This document shows positions 45,042 through 54,586 of a stretch of 64,000 bases of DNA, piece after piece. The translations under genes and the position numbers were made by a program. This DNA is from Firmicutes bacterium HGW-Firmicutes-14 (GTDB lineage Bacteria; Bacillota; Thermincolia; Thermincolales; UBA2595): assembly GCA_002840275.1 (NCBI GenBank), contig PHAB01000008.1:62001-126000 (forward strand), in the 5' to 3' direction. Within the stretch, counting starts at the first letter, position 1. Every line of letters starts with the position of its first letter. Under the pieces are notes generated by a model. That model did not search any database. It saw nothing but the letters and a program-made list of their open reading frames with translations, and had not been told where the DNA came from.

Positions 45042-46104
45042 TTCTGTACAGGCAGTTCTTGAAAAGGCTGCAGCCGGAAAGAGGCTGAACCTGGAGGAAG
45101 GGGTTTCCCTGCTGAAATCCAATGACTTGCTTCTGACTGGGCTGGCAGCCGATGCGGTCAGAAAAAGGCTGCATCCGGAACCGGTGGTCACATTTGTCAT
45201 AGACCGAAATATTAATTATACAAATATATGTCAGACCAAATGCCGGTTCTGTGCTTTTTACCGGACAGAGGAAGATCCTGATGCCTATGTTTTGAAAAAT
45301 GAGGAAATTTATGATAAAATCAGGGAAACCGTAGAATGTGGCGGCACACAGATTCTTATGCAGGGCGGGTTGCACCCGGGCCTCCCTTTTGACTATTATC
45401 TCGATATGCTGAAAGGAATAAAACAGCGGTTTGACATCCATATTCACTCTTTTTCCCCGCCGGAAATAGTCCATTTTACCAAGCTGACGGGAATGACGGT
45501 CAGTGAGGTGCTGAAAAGACTGGGTGAAGCCGGGCTTGATTCAATTCCGGGCGGCGGGGCGGAAATTTTGGATAACAGGGTGAGGAAATACATCAGCCCT
45601 CATAAAATCTCCTGGGAGGAATGGATCAATGTGATGACAACTGCCCACGGACTGGGGATGAAAACTACGGCCACCATGATGTTTGGCAGTGTTGAAACCC
45701 TGGAGGAGCGGGTTATGCACCTGATCAGGGTGAGGGATGCCCAGGACAGGACAGGCGGATTCCGGGCCTTTATCCCCTGGAGTTTTCAGCCTGCAAACAC
45801 TGACCTGGGAGGGGAGACAGCAACAGGTGTGGATTATCTGAAAACCCTGGCGGTCAGCAGGCTGATGCTGGACAATGTTCCCAATATCCAGGCCTCGTGG
45901 GTGACCCAGGGGGCCAAAATGGCCCAGATTTCCCTGAGTTTCGGAGCAAATGATTTTGGTGGGACAATGCTCGAAGAAAATGTAGTCCGGGCAGCCGGTG
46001 TAACCCACCGGGTGCCAATGGACGAAATACTTAACAGTATCAGGGATGCCGGTTTCAGGCCGGCCCAGAGGAACACCGCATATAAAATAATCAAATATTA
46101 CTAA
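45025..46104 (+). CDS. mqnC: Cyclic dehypoxanthine futalosine synthase, radical SAM
   Basis: Cyclises dehypoxanthine futalosine in the futalosine route. The 359-aa protein shows the radical-SAM site CQTKCRFCAF, the strand GGTQILMQGGLHPGLPFDYY and HSFSPPEIVHF, and the C-terminal FGANDFGGTMLEENVVRAAG. These last features separate MqnC from MqnE. The GTG at 45025 lies inside mqnA; a TTG at 45034 better spaced from GGGGTG is possible. It completes the mqnE-A-C trio and precedes tatA after 24 bases. Confidence 0.94.
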   Translation: MKILSSSVQAVLEKAAAGKRLNLEEGVSLLKSNDLLLTGLAADAVRKRLHPEPVVTFVIDRNINYTNICQTKCRFCAFYRTEEDPDAYVLKNEEIYDKIRETVECGGTQILMQGGLHPGLPFDYYLDMLKGIKQRFDIHIHSFSPPEIVHFTKLTGMTVSEVLKRLGEAGLDSIPGGGAEILDNRVRKYISPHKISWEEWINVMTTAHGLGMKTTATMMFGSVETLEERVMHLIRVRDAQDRTGGFRAFIPWSFQPANTDLGGETATGVDYLKTLAVSRLMLDNVPNIQASWVTQGAKMAQISLSFGANDFGGTMLEENVVRAAGVTHRVPMDEILNSIRDAGFRPAQRNTAYKIIKYY

Positions 46105-46128
46105 TCAGTTCAACAAGGAGGGGACAGC

Positions 46129-46350
46129 ATGTTTTTCGGTTTTATGAATCTGGGTGTAAAAGAATTAATACTTGTTCTCCTGATCGTCCTGGTGATTTTC
46201 GGTCCTAAAAAACTGCCTGAAATCGGTCGTTCTTTTGGAGAAATGCTATCGAACTTCAGGTCAGGTTCAAAAAATGAGGATAATGGGGAAAATGGGGAAA
46301 ATGGGGATAAGGCCGTTAACGGCGCCAAAACTGATGAAAACAATAAATAA
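46129..46350 (+). CDS. tatA: Sec-independent translocase subunit TatA
   Basis: A 73-aa pore-forming component of the twin-arginine export machine. The N-terminal helix LGVKELILVLLIVLVIFGP is followed by the conserved FGPKKLPEIGRSFGEML amphipathic helix and a short charged tail with a GEN repeat. AAGGAGG precedes the ATG. tatC follows after 15 bases; no tatB is seen, as in most Gram-positive minimal TatAC systems. Folded redox enzymes such as formate dehydrogenases or [NiFe] hydrogenases are typical cargo. Confidence 0.95.
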   Translation: MFFGFMNLGVKELILVLLIVLVIFGPKKLPEIGRSFGEMLSNFRSGSKNEDNGENGENGDKAVNGAKTDENNK

Positions 46351-46365
46351 CTGCAGCCAGGGGTA

Positions 46366-47367
46366 ATGCACATGAGTGATAAATCGATGTCTATTCTTGA
46401 ACATTTAGATGAATTACGGCGGGTCATTATAATCAGCCTGCTATCTGTTATTCCCGGTGCGGTTCTTGGATGGTATGTCAGAGATTACGTCCTGGCTGCA
46501 CTGATTGTGCCTGTCAAGCGGATGGATTATAACCTTGTGTTTATAAGCGCCACTGAAGCGCTGACCACTGAGATTAAGATTGCAGTGGTAGCCGGATTGA
46601 TTTTTGCCTCACCGGTTATTTCATACCAGGTCTGGAAGTTTATACTTCCTGCCCTGCATACCCATGAAAAACGGTATATAATGATACTTGTCCCGGTTTC
46701 ACTGCTTCTTTTTGCCGGAGGCATTGCATTTGCCTATTACTCTGTTTTTATTTATGCGGTACAGTTCCTCCTGAGTTTTGGCGGTGAAGGGCTGACACCA
46801 ATGCTTTCCCTGAGCAAATACCTTTCTTTTGCCATTTGGTTTTTGCTGCCCTTCGGCCTGATGTTTGAACTGCCGCTCCTTATTGTTGCCCTGGCCAGGC
46901 TGGGGATTGTTACTCCCCGTTTCCTTGCCGCTAAAAGGAAATGGGCTGTTCTTGCAGTTTTTCTGATAGCAGCTATTGTTACTCCAACCACCGACATGTT
47001 TACCCAAGGTGTAATGGGGCTGGCCATGTACCTGTTATATGAAATAAGTATTTGGCTGGCTTACCTCGTGCGGCCCCGCAGGAAACGGCAGGCTGAGGAG
47101 GTCTCCCCCGAGGGTGGAGACCGGGACCCGGGCGGCGATACAGGTGAAGGCCAGGGTACCGGCGAAGGTGCCGGTGTTGATGAAGCAGCCGAAGAAGCGG
47201 GAGAAGCACTAGAAGAAACAGAAGCATCAGAAGAAACAGAATCAGTGAAAGTGGCAGATACAGTGGAAGAAACAGAAAATAAGGCCGGCCGGGATCTGGA
47301 AAGAATATACCGTAATATAGTTGAGCGCGGGAATAAAGACGAAGAAAAGGAAAAAGAAAAAGAATGA
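46366..47367 (+). CDS. tatC: Sec-independent translocase subunit TatC with acidic tail
   Basis: TatC binds twin-arginine signal peptides. The 333-aa protein has six helices in residues 1-240 and the TatC signatures [23 protein letters not shown] and [20 protein letters not shown]. The last 85 residues form an unusual low-complexity tail, rich in Glu, Gly and Asp and ending in [10 protein letters not shown]. Most TatC proteins end near 250 residues. The stop codon overlaps the selB ATG (ATGA). Two ATG codons (46366, 46372) are available as starts. The tail is likely cytoplasmic and of unknown role. Confidence 0.94.
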   Translation: MHMSDKSMSILEHLDELRRVIIISLLSVIPGAVLGWYVRDYVLAALIVPVKRMDYNLVFISATEALTTEIKIAVVAGLIFASPVISYQVWKFILPALHTHEKRYIMILVPVSLLLFAGGIAFAYYSVFIYAVQFLLSFGGEGLTPMLSLSKYLSFAIWFLLPFGLMFELPLLIVALARLGIVTPRFLAAKRKWAVLAVFLIAAIVTPTTDMFTQGVMGLAMYLLYEISIWLAYLVRPRRKRQAEEVSPEGGDRDPGGDTGEGQGTGEGAGVDEAAEEAGEALEETEASEETESVKVADTVEETENKAGRDLERIYRNIVERGNKDEEKEKEKE

Positions 47368-49271
47368 AACATTTCATAATAGGGACGGCCGGGCATGTTG
47401 ACCATGGCAAAACCATGCTTATCAAAGCCCTAACCGGAAAGGACACGGACCGTCTGAAAGAAGAAAAGGAAAGGGGTATATCCATCGAATTGGGGTTTGC
47501 CCCTTTTACACTACCCAGCGGTATCCTGGCCGGGGTAGTGGATGTACCCGGACACGAGAGGTTTATTAAAAATATGCTGGCAGGGGTGGGCGGTATGGAC
47601 CTGGTCCTGCTGGTAATCGCTGCAGATGAGGGGATAATGCCTCAGACCAGAGAACACCTGGATATTATTGACCTTCTCAGCATTCCCCGGGGTATTGTGG
47701 TTATTACTAAAACTGACATGGTTGAAGAGGAATGGATCGATCTGGTAAAAGAGGAAATCATGGAACTTGTGGAGGGGACAGTCCTGGAAAGTGCTCCGGT
47801 AACCGAGGTTTCCGCTGTCACGGGCAGGGGGATTCCCGAACTTATCGGGTTAATTGACCAGGCTGCTGCCCAACTGAAGGAACGGCCGGTTTCCGGCAGG
47901 GCCAGGATGCCCGTAGACAGGGTATTTTCTATGACCGGATTTGGAACAGTCGTAACCGGAACCCTTCTGGAAGGGAGCCTTACGGTCGGGGGAACGGTAG
48001 AAATCCTGCCTGAAAAGCTGGAAGCACGGATCAGGGGATTACAGGTACACGGTAAAAAAACAGGTGACGCCGTGGCCGGGCAGAGGGTTGCGGTCAACCT
48101 GGCAGGTATAGAAAAAGAGGAAATCGGCCGGGGAAGTGTATTGGCAGCCCCGGGTTTGCTGAAAACATCCCACCGCGCAGATGTTAAACTCAGGCTTCTG
48201 CCGGGCGCCGCAAAACCGTTGGCCAACAGGGCCAGGGTCAGGGTACATATAGGAACATCGGAAATTCTGGCCCGGGTTATCCTCTTGGAAAATGATGAAC
48301 TTGAACCCGGGAAGGCAGGATTCGCCCAGTTAGAGTGTGAAGAGCCGATAGTGGCAGCCAGGGGGGACCTGTTTGTAGTCAGGTCTTATTCCCCGATGAG
48401 AACCATAGGCGGGGGAAAAGTGATTGACTCCGGACCGCCAAAACGAAAACGGCTTAACCCGGCAGTAATAGAGACACTGAAGACAAAGGAGAAAGGCACC
48501 CCCGAAGAACTGCTGCAGGAATTTATGTATTCATCGGGGCAGCAGGTTTACACCCTGGATGACCTGCTGCGCGGCCCGGGAATGGATGAAGCCGTTACCC
48601 GGGACAGTCTTGCCCTGCTGGTATCCCAGGGTTTGGTGAAGCAGTTTTCAGCTGATAACAAATCATACTTTATTCTTGAGCCGGTTTTGCGGCAGAAAGA
48701 ACAGGAGCTTTCCGAGAACCTGGAGAAATATCATAATAAATACCCCTTGCGGCAGGGAATATCCAAAGAAGAGACCAGGAGCAGGCTTTTTTCGCGCCTT
48801 AATAACAAGCAGTTTAACGCCCTGCTGGAGTTATACCGGGTTTCAGGACTGATAAAAATAACTGGGGACAACATATCAAAAAATCAATTTGAGCCCCGCC
48901 CGGGGAAGGACCGGGAACAAGTGTTTAAAACTATCACAGAGCGGTATTTGAGTACCGGATTTCAAACCCCGGGCTGGGACGAGATAACAGGGGAATTCAA
49001 GCTTAGCCAGGCAGAATCTGAAGAAGTGCTCAACTTTTTTATTAACAGGGGACTACTGGTGAAGCTGGAAGATAATATACTGATCCATGTTGAAAATCTC
49101 GAAGGGGCCAGGAATGCAATTGTGCAGTTCCTCCGGGAACACGGTGAGATGTCACTGGGAGAGGCCCGGGATTTACTGAATACCTCCCGCAAATATGCCC
49201 TGCCTGTGATGAACTATTTTGACCGGGAAAAGGTTACCAGAAGAATGGACGATAAAAGGGTACTTTATTAG
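47364..49271 (+). CDS. selB: Selenocysteine-specific elongation factor SelB
   Basis: Delivers Sec-tRNA to UGA codons marked by a SECIS hairpin. The 635-aa protein has the GTPase motifs [19 protein letters not shown] and TKTD, EF-Tu-like domains II/III to about residue 340, and C-terminal winged helices that bind SECIS. The GISIELGFA switch differs from EF-Tu and is SelB-type. It shows the organism uses selenocysteine, although selA, selD and selC are not in the window. It overlaps tatC by four bases. This agrees with export of folded Se/W enzymes, but the association is only positional. Confidence 0.96.
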   Translation: MKHFIIGTAGHVDHGKTMLIKALTGKDTDRLKEEKERGISIELGFAPFTLPSGILAGVVDVPGHERFIKNMLAGVGGMDLVLLVIAADEGIMPQTREHLDIIDLLSIPRGIVVITKTDMVEEEWIDLVKEEIMELVEGTVLESAPVTEVSAVTGRGIPELIGLIDQAAAQLKERPVSGRARMPVDRVFSMTGFGTVVTGTLLEGSLTVGGTVEILPEKLEARIRGLQVHGKKTGDAVAGQRVAVNLAGIEKEEIGRGSVLAAPGLLKTSHRADVKLRLLPGAAKPLANRARVRVHIGTSEILARVILLENDELEPGKAGFAQLECEEPIVAARGDLFVVRSYSPMRTIGGGKVIDSGPPKRKRLNPAVIETLKTKEKGTPEELLQEFMYSSGQQVYTLDDLLRGPGMDEAVTRDSLALLVSQGLVKQFSADNKSYFILEPVLRQKEQELSENLEKYHNKYPLRQGISKEETRSRLFSRLNNKQFNALLELYRVSGLIKITGDNISKNQFEPRPGKDREQVFKTITERYLSTGFQTPGWDEITGEFKLSQAESEEVLNFFINRGLLVKLEDNILIHVENLEGARNAIVQFLREHGEMSLGEARDLLNTSRKYALPVMNYFDREKVTRRMDDKRVLY

Positions 49272-49293
49272 GAGATTAATGGGGGTGAATCGT

Positions 49294-50214
49294 ATGTCGG
49301 TATGTAGTTTTATTGCCAGGGACAAAAAAATTATGATTATTGAAGACAACTGTATAACCCTGAACCAGCTCAGGGATTTCCTGGACGAATATGGCTATAG
49401 GACGATCCCCTGTAAGCATCCCCTTGAAGCCATGGACCTGTTAAACGAGATTACCCCTGACCTGATCGTTCTGGATATAATAATGCCTGATGTGGATGGG
49501 TATGAGTTCTGCAAGTGGGTCAGGTCCCAGACCCGGCTTAAAATGATCCCCATAGTGTTTCTGACTGCCAAAACCAGACTGGAAGATAAACTGGAAGGGT
49601 TGGGTATAGGCGGAGATGATTATATCACAAAGCCTTTTTCCATGGAGGAATTACTGGCAAGGATTGAAGTAATCCTGAAGAGGCTGGAGAGCTTTCATGA
49701 GATTTCCATGAGGGATGAACTGACCCATGCATTTAACAGAAGATATTTTAATGAACGTCTTGGGGAGGAGGTCCACAGGGTAAAGAGGACAGGACGCCCT
49801 TTTTCAGCGGTTCTAATTGACATCGATTATTTTAAGAGGATTAATGACAATTATGGTCATTATGTTGGAGACTCGGTCCTGATTCAGTTTGTAAAATTAC
49901 TCCAGAGCAGTTTAAGGAAATCTGATCTTGTGGTCAGACTGGGAGGGGAGGAGTTTATCCTGCTGCTCTCTGATACCAGTTCGGGTAAGGCATATCTGCT
50001 TGCCGAGCGCCTCAGGCAGACCTTGGATGAAGTGACGTTCACCTATAATGAAAACGGGGTTTGTGCAGAAATAAGAATGACAATCAGCGCCGGGATAGCC
50101 TGCTGCCCCGAACACGGGGAAGATGCCGAAGCCCTTTTAGCCCTGGCGGACAAAGCTCTTTACAGTGCCAAGAGTTCAGGGCGGAATGCCGTTAAAATTG
50201 CCATAGGTAAATAA
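49294..50214 (+). CDS. Response regulator with GGDEF output domain
   Basis: A 306-aa diguanylate cyclase of the PleD/WspR type. The receiver domain (residues 11-130) has KIMIIEDN, the phosphoacceptor Asp61 in LDIIMPDVDGYEF, the conserved LTAKTR and DDYITKPF. The GGDEF domain (about 145-305) has the active site RLGGEEFILLL. An RxxD product-inhibition site (RKSD) lies five residues upstream. Starts at 49279 or 49294 are both possible; GGGGGTG spacing favours 49294. No partner kinase is next to it. The following gene encodes a second GGDEF enzyme. Confidence 0.93.
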   Translation: MSVCSFIARDKKIMIIEDNCITLNQLRDFLDEYGYRTIPCKHPLEAMDLLNEITPDLIVLDIIMPDVDGYEFCKWVRSQTRLKMIPIVFLTAKTRLEDKLEGLGIGGDDYITKPFSMEELLARIEVILKRLESFHEISMRDELTHAFNRRYFNERLGEEVHRVKRTGRPFSAVLIDIDYFKRINDNYGHYVGDSVLIQFVKLLQSSLRKSDLVVRLGGEEFILLLSDTSSGKAYLLAERLRQTLDEVTFTYNENGVCAEIRMTISAGIACCPEHGEDAEALLALADKALYSAKSSGRNAVKIAIGK

Positions 50215-50246
50215 CATTCACCCCCATAACCCGGAAGATATTTCCC

Positions 50247-50277
50247 TAAAATATATGCCGTTAAAATATATGCCCGT
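50247..50277. repeat. Tandem 15/16-bp repeat
   Basis: TAAAATATATGCCGT (50247-50261) is followed directly by TAAAATATATGCCCGT (50262-50277), differing by one extra C. The second copy runs into the left arm of the terminator at 50272. It looks like a small local duplication with no evident function. Confidence 0.8.
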
Positions 50278-50327
50278 TTTTCTTTCCCAAACAGACCAAA
50301 GTCAGCAGGAAAGAGAGACGGGCTTTT
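50272..50327 (+). terminator. Terminator between the two GGDEF genes
   Basis: GCCCGT (50272-50277) plus TCTTTCC pairs with GGAAAGA plus ACGGGC (50318-50323), interrupted by small mismatches, and is followed by TTTT. The large loop is about 21 bases. Confidence 0.75.
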
Positions 50328-50367
50328 CGAAATCATTTAACAAGATAAAGACTGATTTCTTGTACTG

Positions 50368-51978
50368 GTGGTTTTGATTTTGAATAAAGAGAGTCTTTTT
50401 GAAAAAATTAGAAATGCAATTTCATCTCTTGAAACTAGCATCAATGTAAGTGTTGGCACGAAGATTTTAGTGCCGTTTTTCATAATTATACTTATAGTGG
50501 TTGGTTTGCTTTCTTATTTTGTAAACGGCAAAATAAGTGAGACAATGGAAGAAATGGGAGCGCGAAGAGCAATTGCAGTGCTTGAGTCCACCATACAGGA
50601 TGTGGAAAGGGAAAGAGAGACAGTAGAAACCTATGCCCACCTGCTGGGTGATTCGATGGAAATCAAACAGGCGCTGGACAGCGGTAATAAAAGAAGGTTG
50701 TATGAAATCCTTATCTCCTCCAAACAGTTTTCCAGGCTGCAAAAAATGGTTGTGTTTGACAAAGAGGGAAGGATATTTGTCCAGATAGCCAATTCACCGA
50801 CCATCCATGATGATGCCCTGAAACTGGTAAAAAAGGGTGTCATGGGAATGAACACCTCTATTCTGACTGTTTCGCAAAACGGCCTGGAGATATATGCAGT
50901 ATCACCTATCCGGCCAACTACAGAAATAGGCGGCAGTCCGGTACTGCTCCTGGACAGGCACATCGGCGAATCTGAACTCCGAGCCGTTAAAAAGCGGGAA
51001 GGTGTTGATATTACATTAATATATGACGGTAAGGTGGCGGCTTCCACCCTTGATAATCCCCTGGCACTGCGCGTACTGGGGGATATTACAGAAAGCGGCG
51101 GAGGCGCTGCAAATCAACCCACCAGGCTGTCCGGCAAAGATACCGATTACATAAATGTCTGGAGGCCAATAGGTGCCCGGGGCCTGATTTCAGTTACGGC
51201 GCCCAACCGCGACCTGACCGCCGTAAAAAGGGAATTATCAGGGGATATTATCCGGACCACGATTATTTCAGTTTTCCTGGTTTTTCTGAGCGCCACTATC
51301 CTTGCCAGGCTTATGGTCGGCCCCCTGCAGAAAATGCTCTCAACTACCAGGGCTATTACCCGGGGTGAATTCAGTGACAGGGTGGAAGTGGTGACCAGGG
51401 ATGAATTCGGCGAACTGGGTGCAGCGATAAATTACATGTCCGAGAAAATCAAGGAGCGGCTTGACCATGCGGAACATCTTGCCACAGTGGATGGTTTGAC
51501 CGGCCTTTATAATCACCGGTATTTTCAGCAGAGACTGGCCCAGGAAATCCAGCGGGCAGGCCGGACCGGGTCATCAGTTTCGCTCCTGTTTATCGACATA
51601 GACTATTTTAAGCAATATAATGACAACCTGGGGCATCCGGCCGGAGACAAGGTCCTCCGGAAGATTGGGAAAATCCTGATGGAAAATATCAGGTCTGTTG
51701 ATGTAGCTGCCCGTTACGGCGGGGAAGAATTCGCCGTGATTCTTGTGGATACCGGCTCCGGTGACGCCTTTGAGGTGGGTGAGAGAATACGCCGGGCTAT
51801 AGAACTTCATCCCTTTGAAGGGCGGGAACAACAGCCCGCGGGGCGGGTCACGGTCTCTTTGGGCATAGCCTCTTACCCGGAGAATGCTGTCAACAAAGAT
51901 CCCCTCATAAAACTTGCGGATGATGCCCTGTATAAGGCAAAGAAAAGCAAAAACACGGTGTTGCTGGCAGGGGATTGA
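50368..51978 (+). CDS. Membrane diguanylate cyclase (sensor-HAMP-GGDEF)
   Basis: A 536-aa membrane protein making c-di-GMP. A first helix (about residues 28-50) is followed by an extracytoplasmic sensing region of Cache type (about 55-280) and a second helix (about 292-312). A HAMP linker (LMVGPLQKMLSTTRAI, then EFGELGAAINYM) leads to the GGDEF domain. The active site is RYGGEEFAVILV, with an RSVD I-site five residues before it. The GTG at 50368 has no clear ribosome-binding site, so the start may be further downstream. It may sense a ligand, with the adjacent PstS-like protein a possible binding partner (speculative). Confidence 0.92.
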   Translation: MVLILNKESLFEKIRNAISSLETSINVSVGTKILVPFFIIILIVVGLLSYFVNGKISETMEEMGARRAIAVLESTIQDVERERETVETYAHLLGDSMEIKQALDSGNKRRLYEILISSKQFSRLQKMVVFDKEGRIFVQIANSPTIHDDALKLVKKGVMGMNTSILTVSQNGLEIYAVSPIRPTTEIGGSPVLLLDRHIGESELRAVKKREGVDITLIYDGKVAASTLDNPLALRVLGDITESGGGAANQPTRLSGKDTDYINVWRPIGARGLISVTAPNRDLTAVKRELSGDIIRTTIISVFLVFLSATILARLMVGPLQKMLSTTRAITRGEFSDRVEVVTRDEFGELGAAINYMSEKIKERLDHAEHLATVDGLTGLYNHRYFQQRLAQEIQRAGRTGSSVSLLFIDIDYFKQYNDNLGHPAGDKVLRKIGKILMENIRSVDVAARYGGEEFAVILVDTGSGDAFEVGERIRRAIELHPFEGREQQPAGRVTVSLGIASYPENAVNKDPLIKLADDALYKAKKSKNTVLLAGD

Positions 51979-52014
51979 TACAGTGAATAAAGAACCGGGT
52001 GGGGGTATTTCATA

Positions 52015-52887
52015 ATGTTCCCTAACATTAATTTTGGACAGAGAAAAATTATACAGGTTATAATTGTTCTGACTTTGACTTTCTCTGTCCTTACAGCAGG
52101 GTGTGAATCACCGGAGAAACTGCCGGTCAGCCAGGTAAGAAAAGAAACTCTCACCGTGGGCGGTACGGGTGCCAATATGCCCCTTTTAAAGAAACTGGCC
52201 GGGGAATTTTCGGAGAAGCATCCGGAAATATTCCTGGAAATACCGGCCTGCCTTGATTCTGACAGCACGGTGGAAAATGTAACAGCCGGAAACCTGGATA
52301 TCGGGTTTACCGGCCAATCCCCTGACGGAGATATACTCAATACAGACCTGGAGGTGGACAAATATGCCCATACTCTTTTGGTATTTGGGGTTAACCCTTC
52401 AGTTCAGGTATCCACACTGACCGGGGAACAGGTAAAAGCAATTTATTCCGGAAGAATCACCAACTGGAAAACAGTGGGCGGTGCTGACCGGGAAATTGTG
52501 GTGTTATATGCGCAGGGTGCAAACTACATAAGGGATATAATGGACAGCAGTCTCAAGGGTTTTTCCGCAATAAACATTACCGGTTCAGCAGTAATGGTTG
52601 ACCATTCTCAGGCTATGAATGAGGGAATAACTTCAATCCAAAATTCTATCGGATATACCGATTTGGGAAGCATTAAGGCTGATAATCTTAAAATAAAGAC
52701 CCTGACCATTGACAACATGGTACCCACCGTGGAAAACTACAAAAAGGGCGGGTACCCGTTTGTGCAGGACCTTTACATAATCACAAAAGACAGGCCCGGG
52801 GATATCGCCGGGGAATTTGTTGAATTTGTCCTCGGGTGGGAGGGTAAGAAAATAATCCTGGAAAACGGTTACATGGTTCCGGATTAA
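52015..52887 (+). CDS. PstS-like phosphate-type substrate-binding lipoprotein
   Basis: A 290-aa lipoprotein of the PBP-like phosphate-binding (PstS) superfamily. The N-terminal helix ends at a lipobox LTAGC (Cys about 29). The mature domain has VGGTGANMPLLKKLAGEF, DIGFTGQSPDGD, GEQVKAIYSGRITNWKTVGG and the C-terminal FVEFVLGWEGKKIILENGYM. No pstCAB or PhoU gene is adjacent. Its start is 36 bases after the GGDEF gene, suggesting cotranscription and a sensing rather than transport role (inference). The ligand, phosphate or another oxyanion, is not known. Confidence 0.88.
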   Translation: MFPNINFGQRKIIQVIIVLTLTFSVLTAGCESPEKLPVSQVRKETLTVGGTGANMPLLKKLAGEFSEKHPEIFLEIPACLDSDSTVENVTAGNLDIGFTGQSPDGDILNTDLEVDKYAHTLLVFGVNPSVQVSTLTGEQVKAIYSGRITNWKTVGGADREIVVLYAQGANYIRDIMDSSLKGFSAINITGSAVMVDHSQAMNEGITSIQNSIGYTDLGSIKADNLKIKTLTIDNMVPTVENYKKGGYPFVQDLYIITKDRPGDIAGEFVEFVLGWEGKKIILENGYMVPD

Positions 52888-52937
52888 TAAAAATGGTGAA
52901 ACTACCGGTAAGTCCATACCTTAAAGGAGGTAATTTG

Positions 52938-54218
52938 ATGGTTCAGCGGCTTGCCGGAAATGCTTCAAATTCAAATGTCCAACTACCATATGGGGAGGAA
53001 ATGATTCAGGCCGCGATACCGGGGGGGAGGATTATGGATGTGTTAAGGCCGCGCCCCCTGCCGGAAGTGGCTGACTTCAACCGGGAAGTTATCAACCGGC
53101 TGAGGTCCCCGATCGGTTCAGGCCCCCTGAATACAATAGCCCAGGGAGCAAAAAGGACTGCCATAATAATCAGTGATCACACCAGGTGTGTCCCTTCCGG
53201 TCTGATTTTGCCCATCCTGATAAACGAACTTGAATCAGCAGGTATCGGCAGAAATACCATAACGGTTGTTATCGGCGGAGGTAACCACCGGGCCGTTACA
53301 GAAAAAGAAAAACAGGTCCTGCTCGGCCCTCTTTACGGCAATGTGGATTCGTGTCACTGTTCGGATAGAGGTTATGTGCTTAAAGGAGTAACCAAGAGGG
53401 GTACACCGGTAGAACTTGCCAAACCTGTAGCAGAATCTGACCTGACGCTGGCCGTGGGCAGTATTGAAATGCACCGGATGGCTGGTTTCTCAGGTGGGGC
53501 CAAAGCCGCAGCCGTAGGTGTGGCAAGCTATAATGCCCTGGAACATAATCACAGGCTGAGCGCTTTACAGGAGAACAGGCCGGGCGATCTGGAAGGCAAT
53601 ATCATCAGGCAGGATATGGAGGAATTTGCCAGGATAGCCGGCCTGGGATTTATAGTGAATGTTGTCACTAATGAGCAAAGGAAGGTGGCAGCCGTGGTGG
53701 CCGGTGACCCGGTAGCGGCTCACCGTGCCGGCTGTACCGTGGCAGAAAGGCTCTATAGTGTTAAAGTCAGGGAACCTGCAGATATTGTTATTGTTTCCCC
53801 GGGGGGGATCCCCAGGGATGATACGGTTTACCAGGCGCAGAAGGCTCTCAGTAATGCCCTTATGGCTGCCGAAGAGGGAGCTGTCATAATCGTTACGGCA
53901 AAGTGTCCCGAGGGTTATGGGGATAAGAATTTTAGACAGTGGATGGAAAATGCCGCTACCCCTGAAGATATTATGACCAGGGCCCGGCATGAGTTCGTCC
54001 TGGGCGGGCACAAGGCAGCTGTCATCGCAAATGCCGCAGCCAGAACCCGGATTTTCTGGGTTTCAGATATGGACCCGGCAGATGTCCGCAGCCTGTTCTT
54101 TGAACCGTATTCTACCCTGCAGGATGCAGTTGAGGCGGCCTTCCGGGTCAGGGGTGATGATGCCCGCGTTCTGGTTATGCCCTGGGGCGGCCTGACAGTC
54201 CCTTGCGTTGAACATTAA
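52938..54218 (+). CDS. LarA family nickel-dependent racemase homologue
   Basis: A 426-aa DUF2088/LarA-like protein. Lactate racemase uses a nickel-pincer nucleotide bound to a lysine. The sequence keeps the catalytic pattern: DHTR at 80-83, the active-site His in GGNHR (117), His179, the pincer-attaching Lys in FSGGAK (189) and the nickel-ligand His in EHNHR (205). An AAGGAGG 8 bases upstream selects the ATG at 52938. No larB, larC or larE gene for cofactor synthesis is in view. LarA-like proteins racemise various hydroxy acids, so the substrate is open. Confidence 0.88.
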   Translation: MVQRLAGNASNSNVQLPYGEEMIQAAIPGGRIMDVLRPRPLPEVADFNREVINRLRSPIGSGPLNTIAQGAKRTAIIISDHTRCVPSGLILPILINELESAGIGRNTITVVIGGGNHRAVTEKEKQVLLGPLYGNVDSCHCSDRGYVLKGVTKRGTPVELAKPVAESDLTLAVGSIEMHRMAGFSGGAKAAAVGVASYNALEHNHRLSALQENRPGDLEGNIIRQDMEEFARIAGLGFIVNVVTNEQRKVAAVVAGDPVAAHRAGCTVAERLYSVKVREPADIVIVSPGGIPRDDTVYQAQKALSNALMAAEEGAVIIVTAKCPEGYGDKNFRQWMENAATPEDIMTRARHEFVLGGHKAAVIANAAARTRIFWVSDMDPADVRSLFFEPYSTLQDAVEAAFRVRGDDARVLVMPWGGLTVPCVEH

Positions 54219-54278
54219 CACAGCATTAGAAGAACTAGGGAGAGGAACAAGACAGAGGAATGAAAGGCGGGGTGCTGT

Positions 54279-54542
54279 ATGGTGCGCCGGTACCGGGGTG
54301 ACGGGTGTGTAAGCAGGTTTCTTGATTCCTGTGATGACCCGTCAGCCTGTATAAAAGTGAAAATGAAACCTGCCCAGATACACTATTTCACTAAAATTAT
54401 GGAGGCTTACTGCCACCTGGTCTTCCTGTCCCCTGTCAGACCGAGGGAGGGTATTGTGGCACTGTATGCCACCCCTGATAACATGCCTGAGGTGAGGGAG
54501 ATACTCGCTAATTTTCCTCATCCGGTGGAAATAGTGGAGTGA
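54279..54542 (+). CDS. DUF4911 domain protein
   Basis: An 87-aa protein matching the small DUF4911 family, with the central segment IHYFTKIMEAYCHLVFLSPV and a C-terminal EVREILANFPHPVEIVE. Four cysteines lie in the sequence: one near residue 10, two near 18-24 and one near 44. No function is established for the family. GTG at 54282 is an alternative to the ATG at 54279; a GGCGGGG site precedes both. It follows larA after 60 bases and may share its transcript. Confidence 0.75.
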   Translation: MVRRYRGDGCVSRFLDSCDDPSACIKVKMKPAQIHYFTKIMEAYCHLVFLSPVRPREGIVALYATPDNMPEVREILANFPHPVEIVE

Positions 54543-54586
54543 AGGTGGGGGAGGAGTTTGCGTAACTTTGATGGGGGTGTTTTTCT

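Noticed and set aside
47364-49271. selC tRNA-Sec or SECIS near selB
   Set aside because: No tRNA-like cloverleaf or T-loop sequence was seen next to selB.
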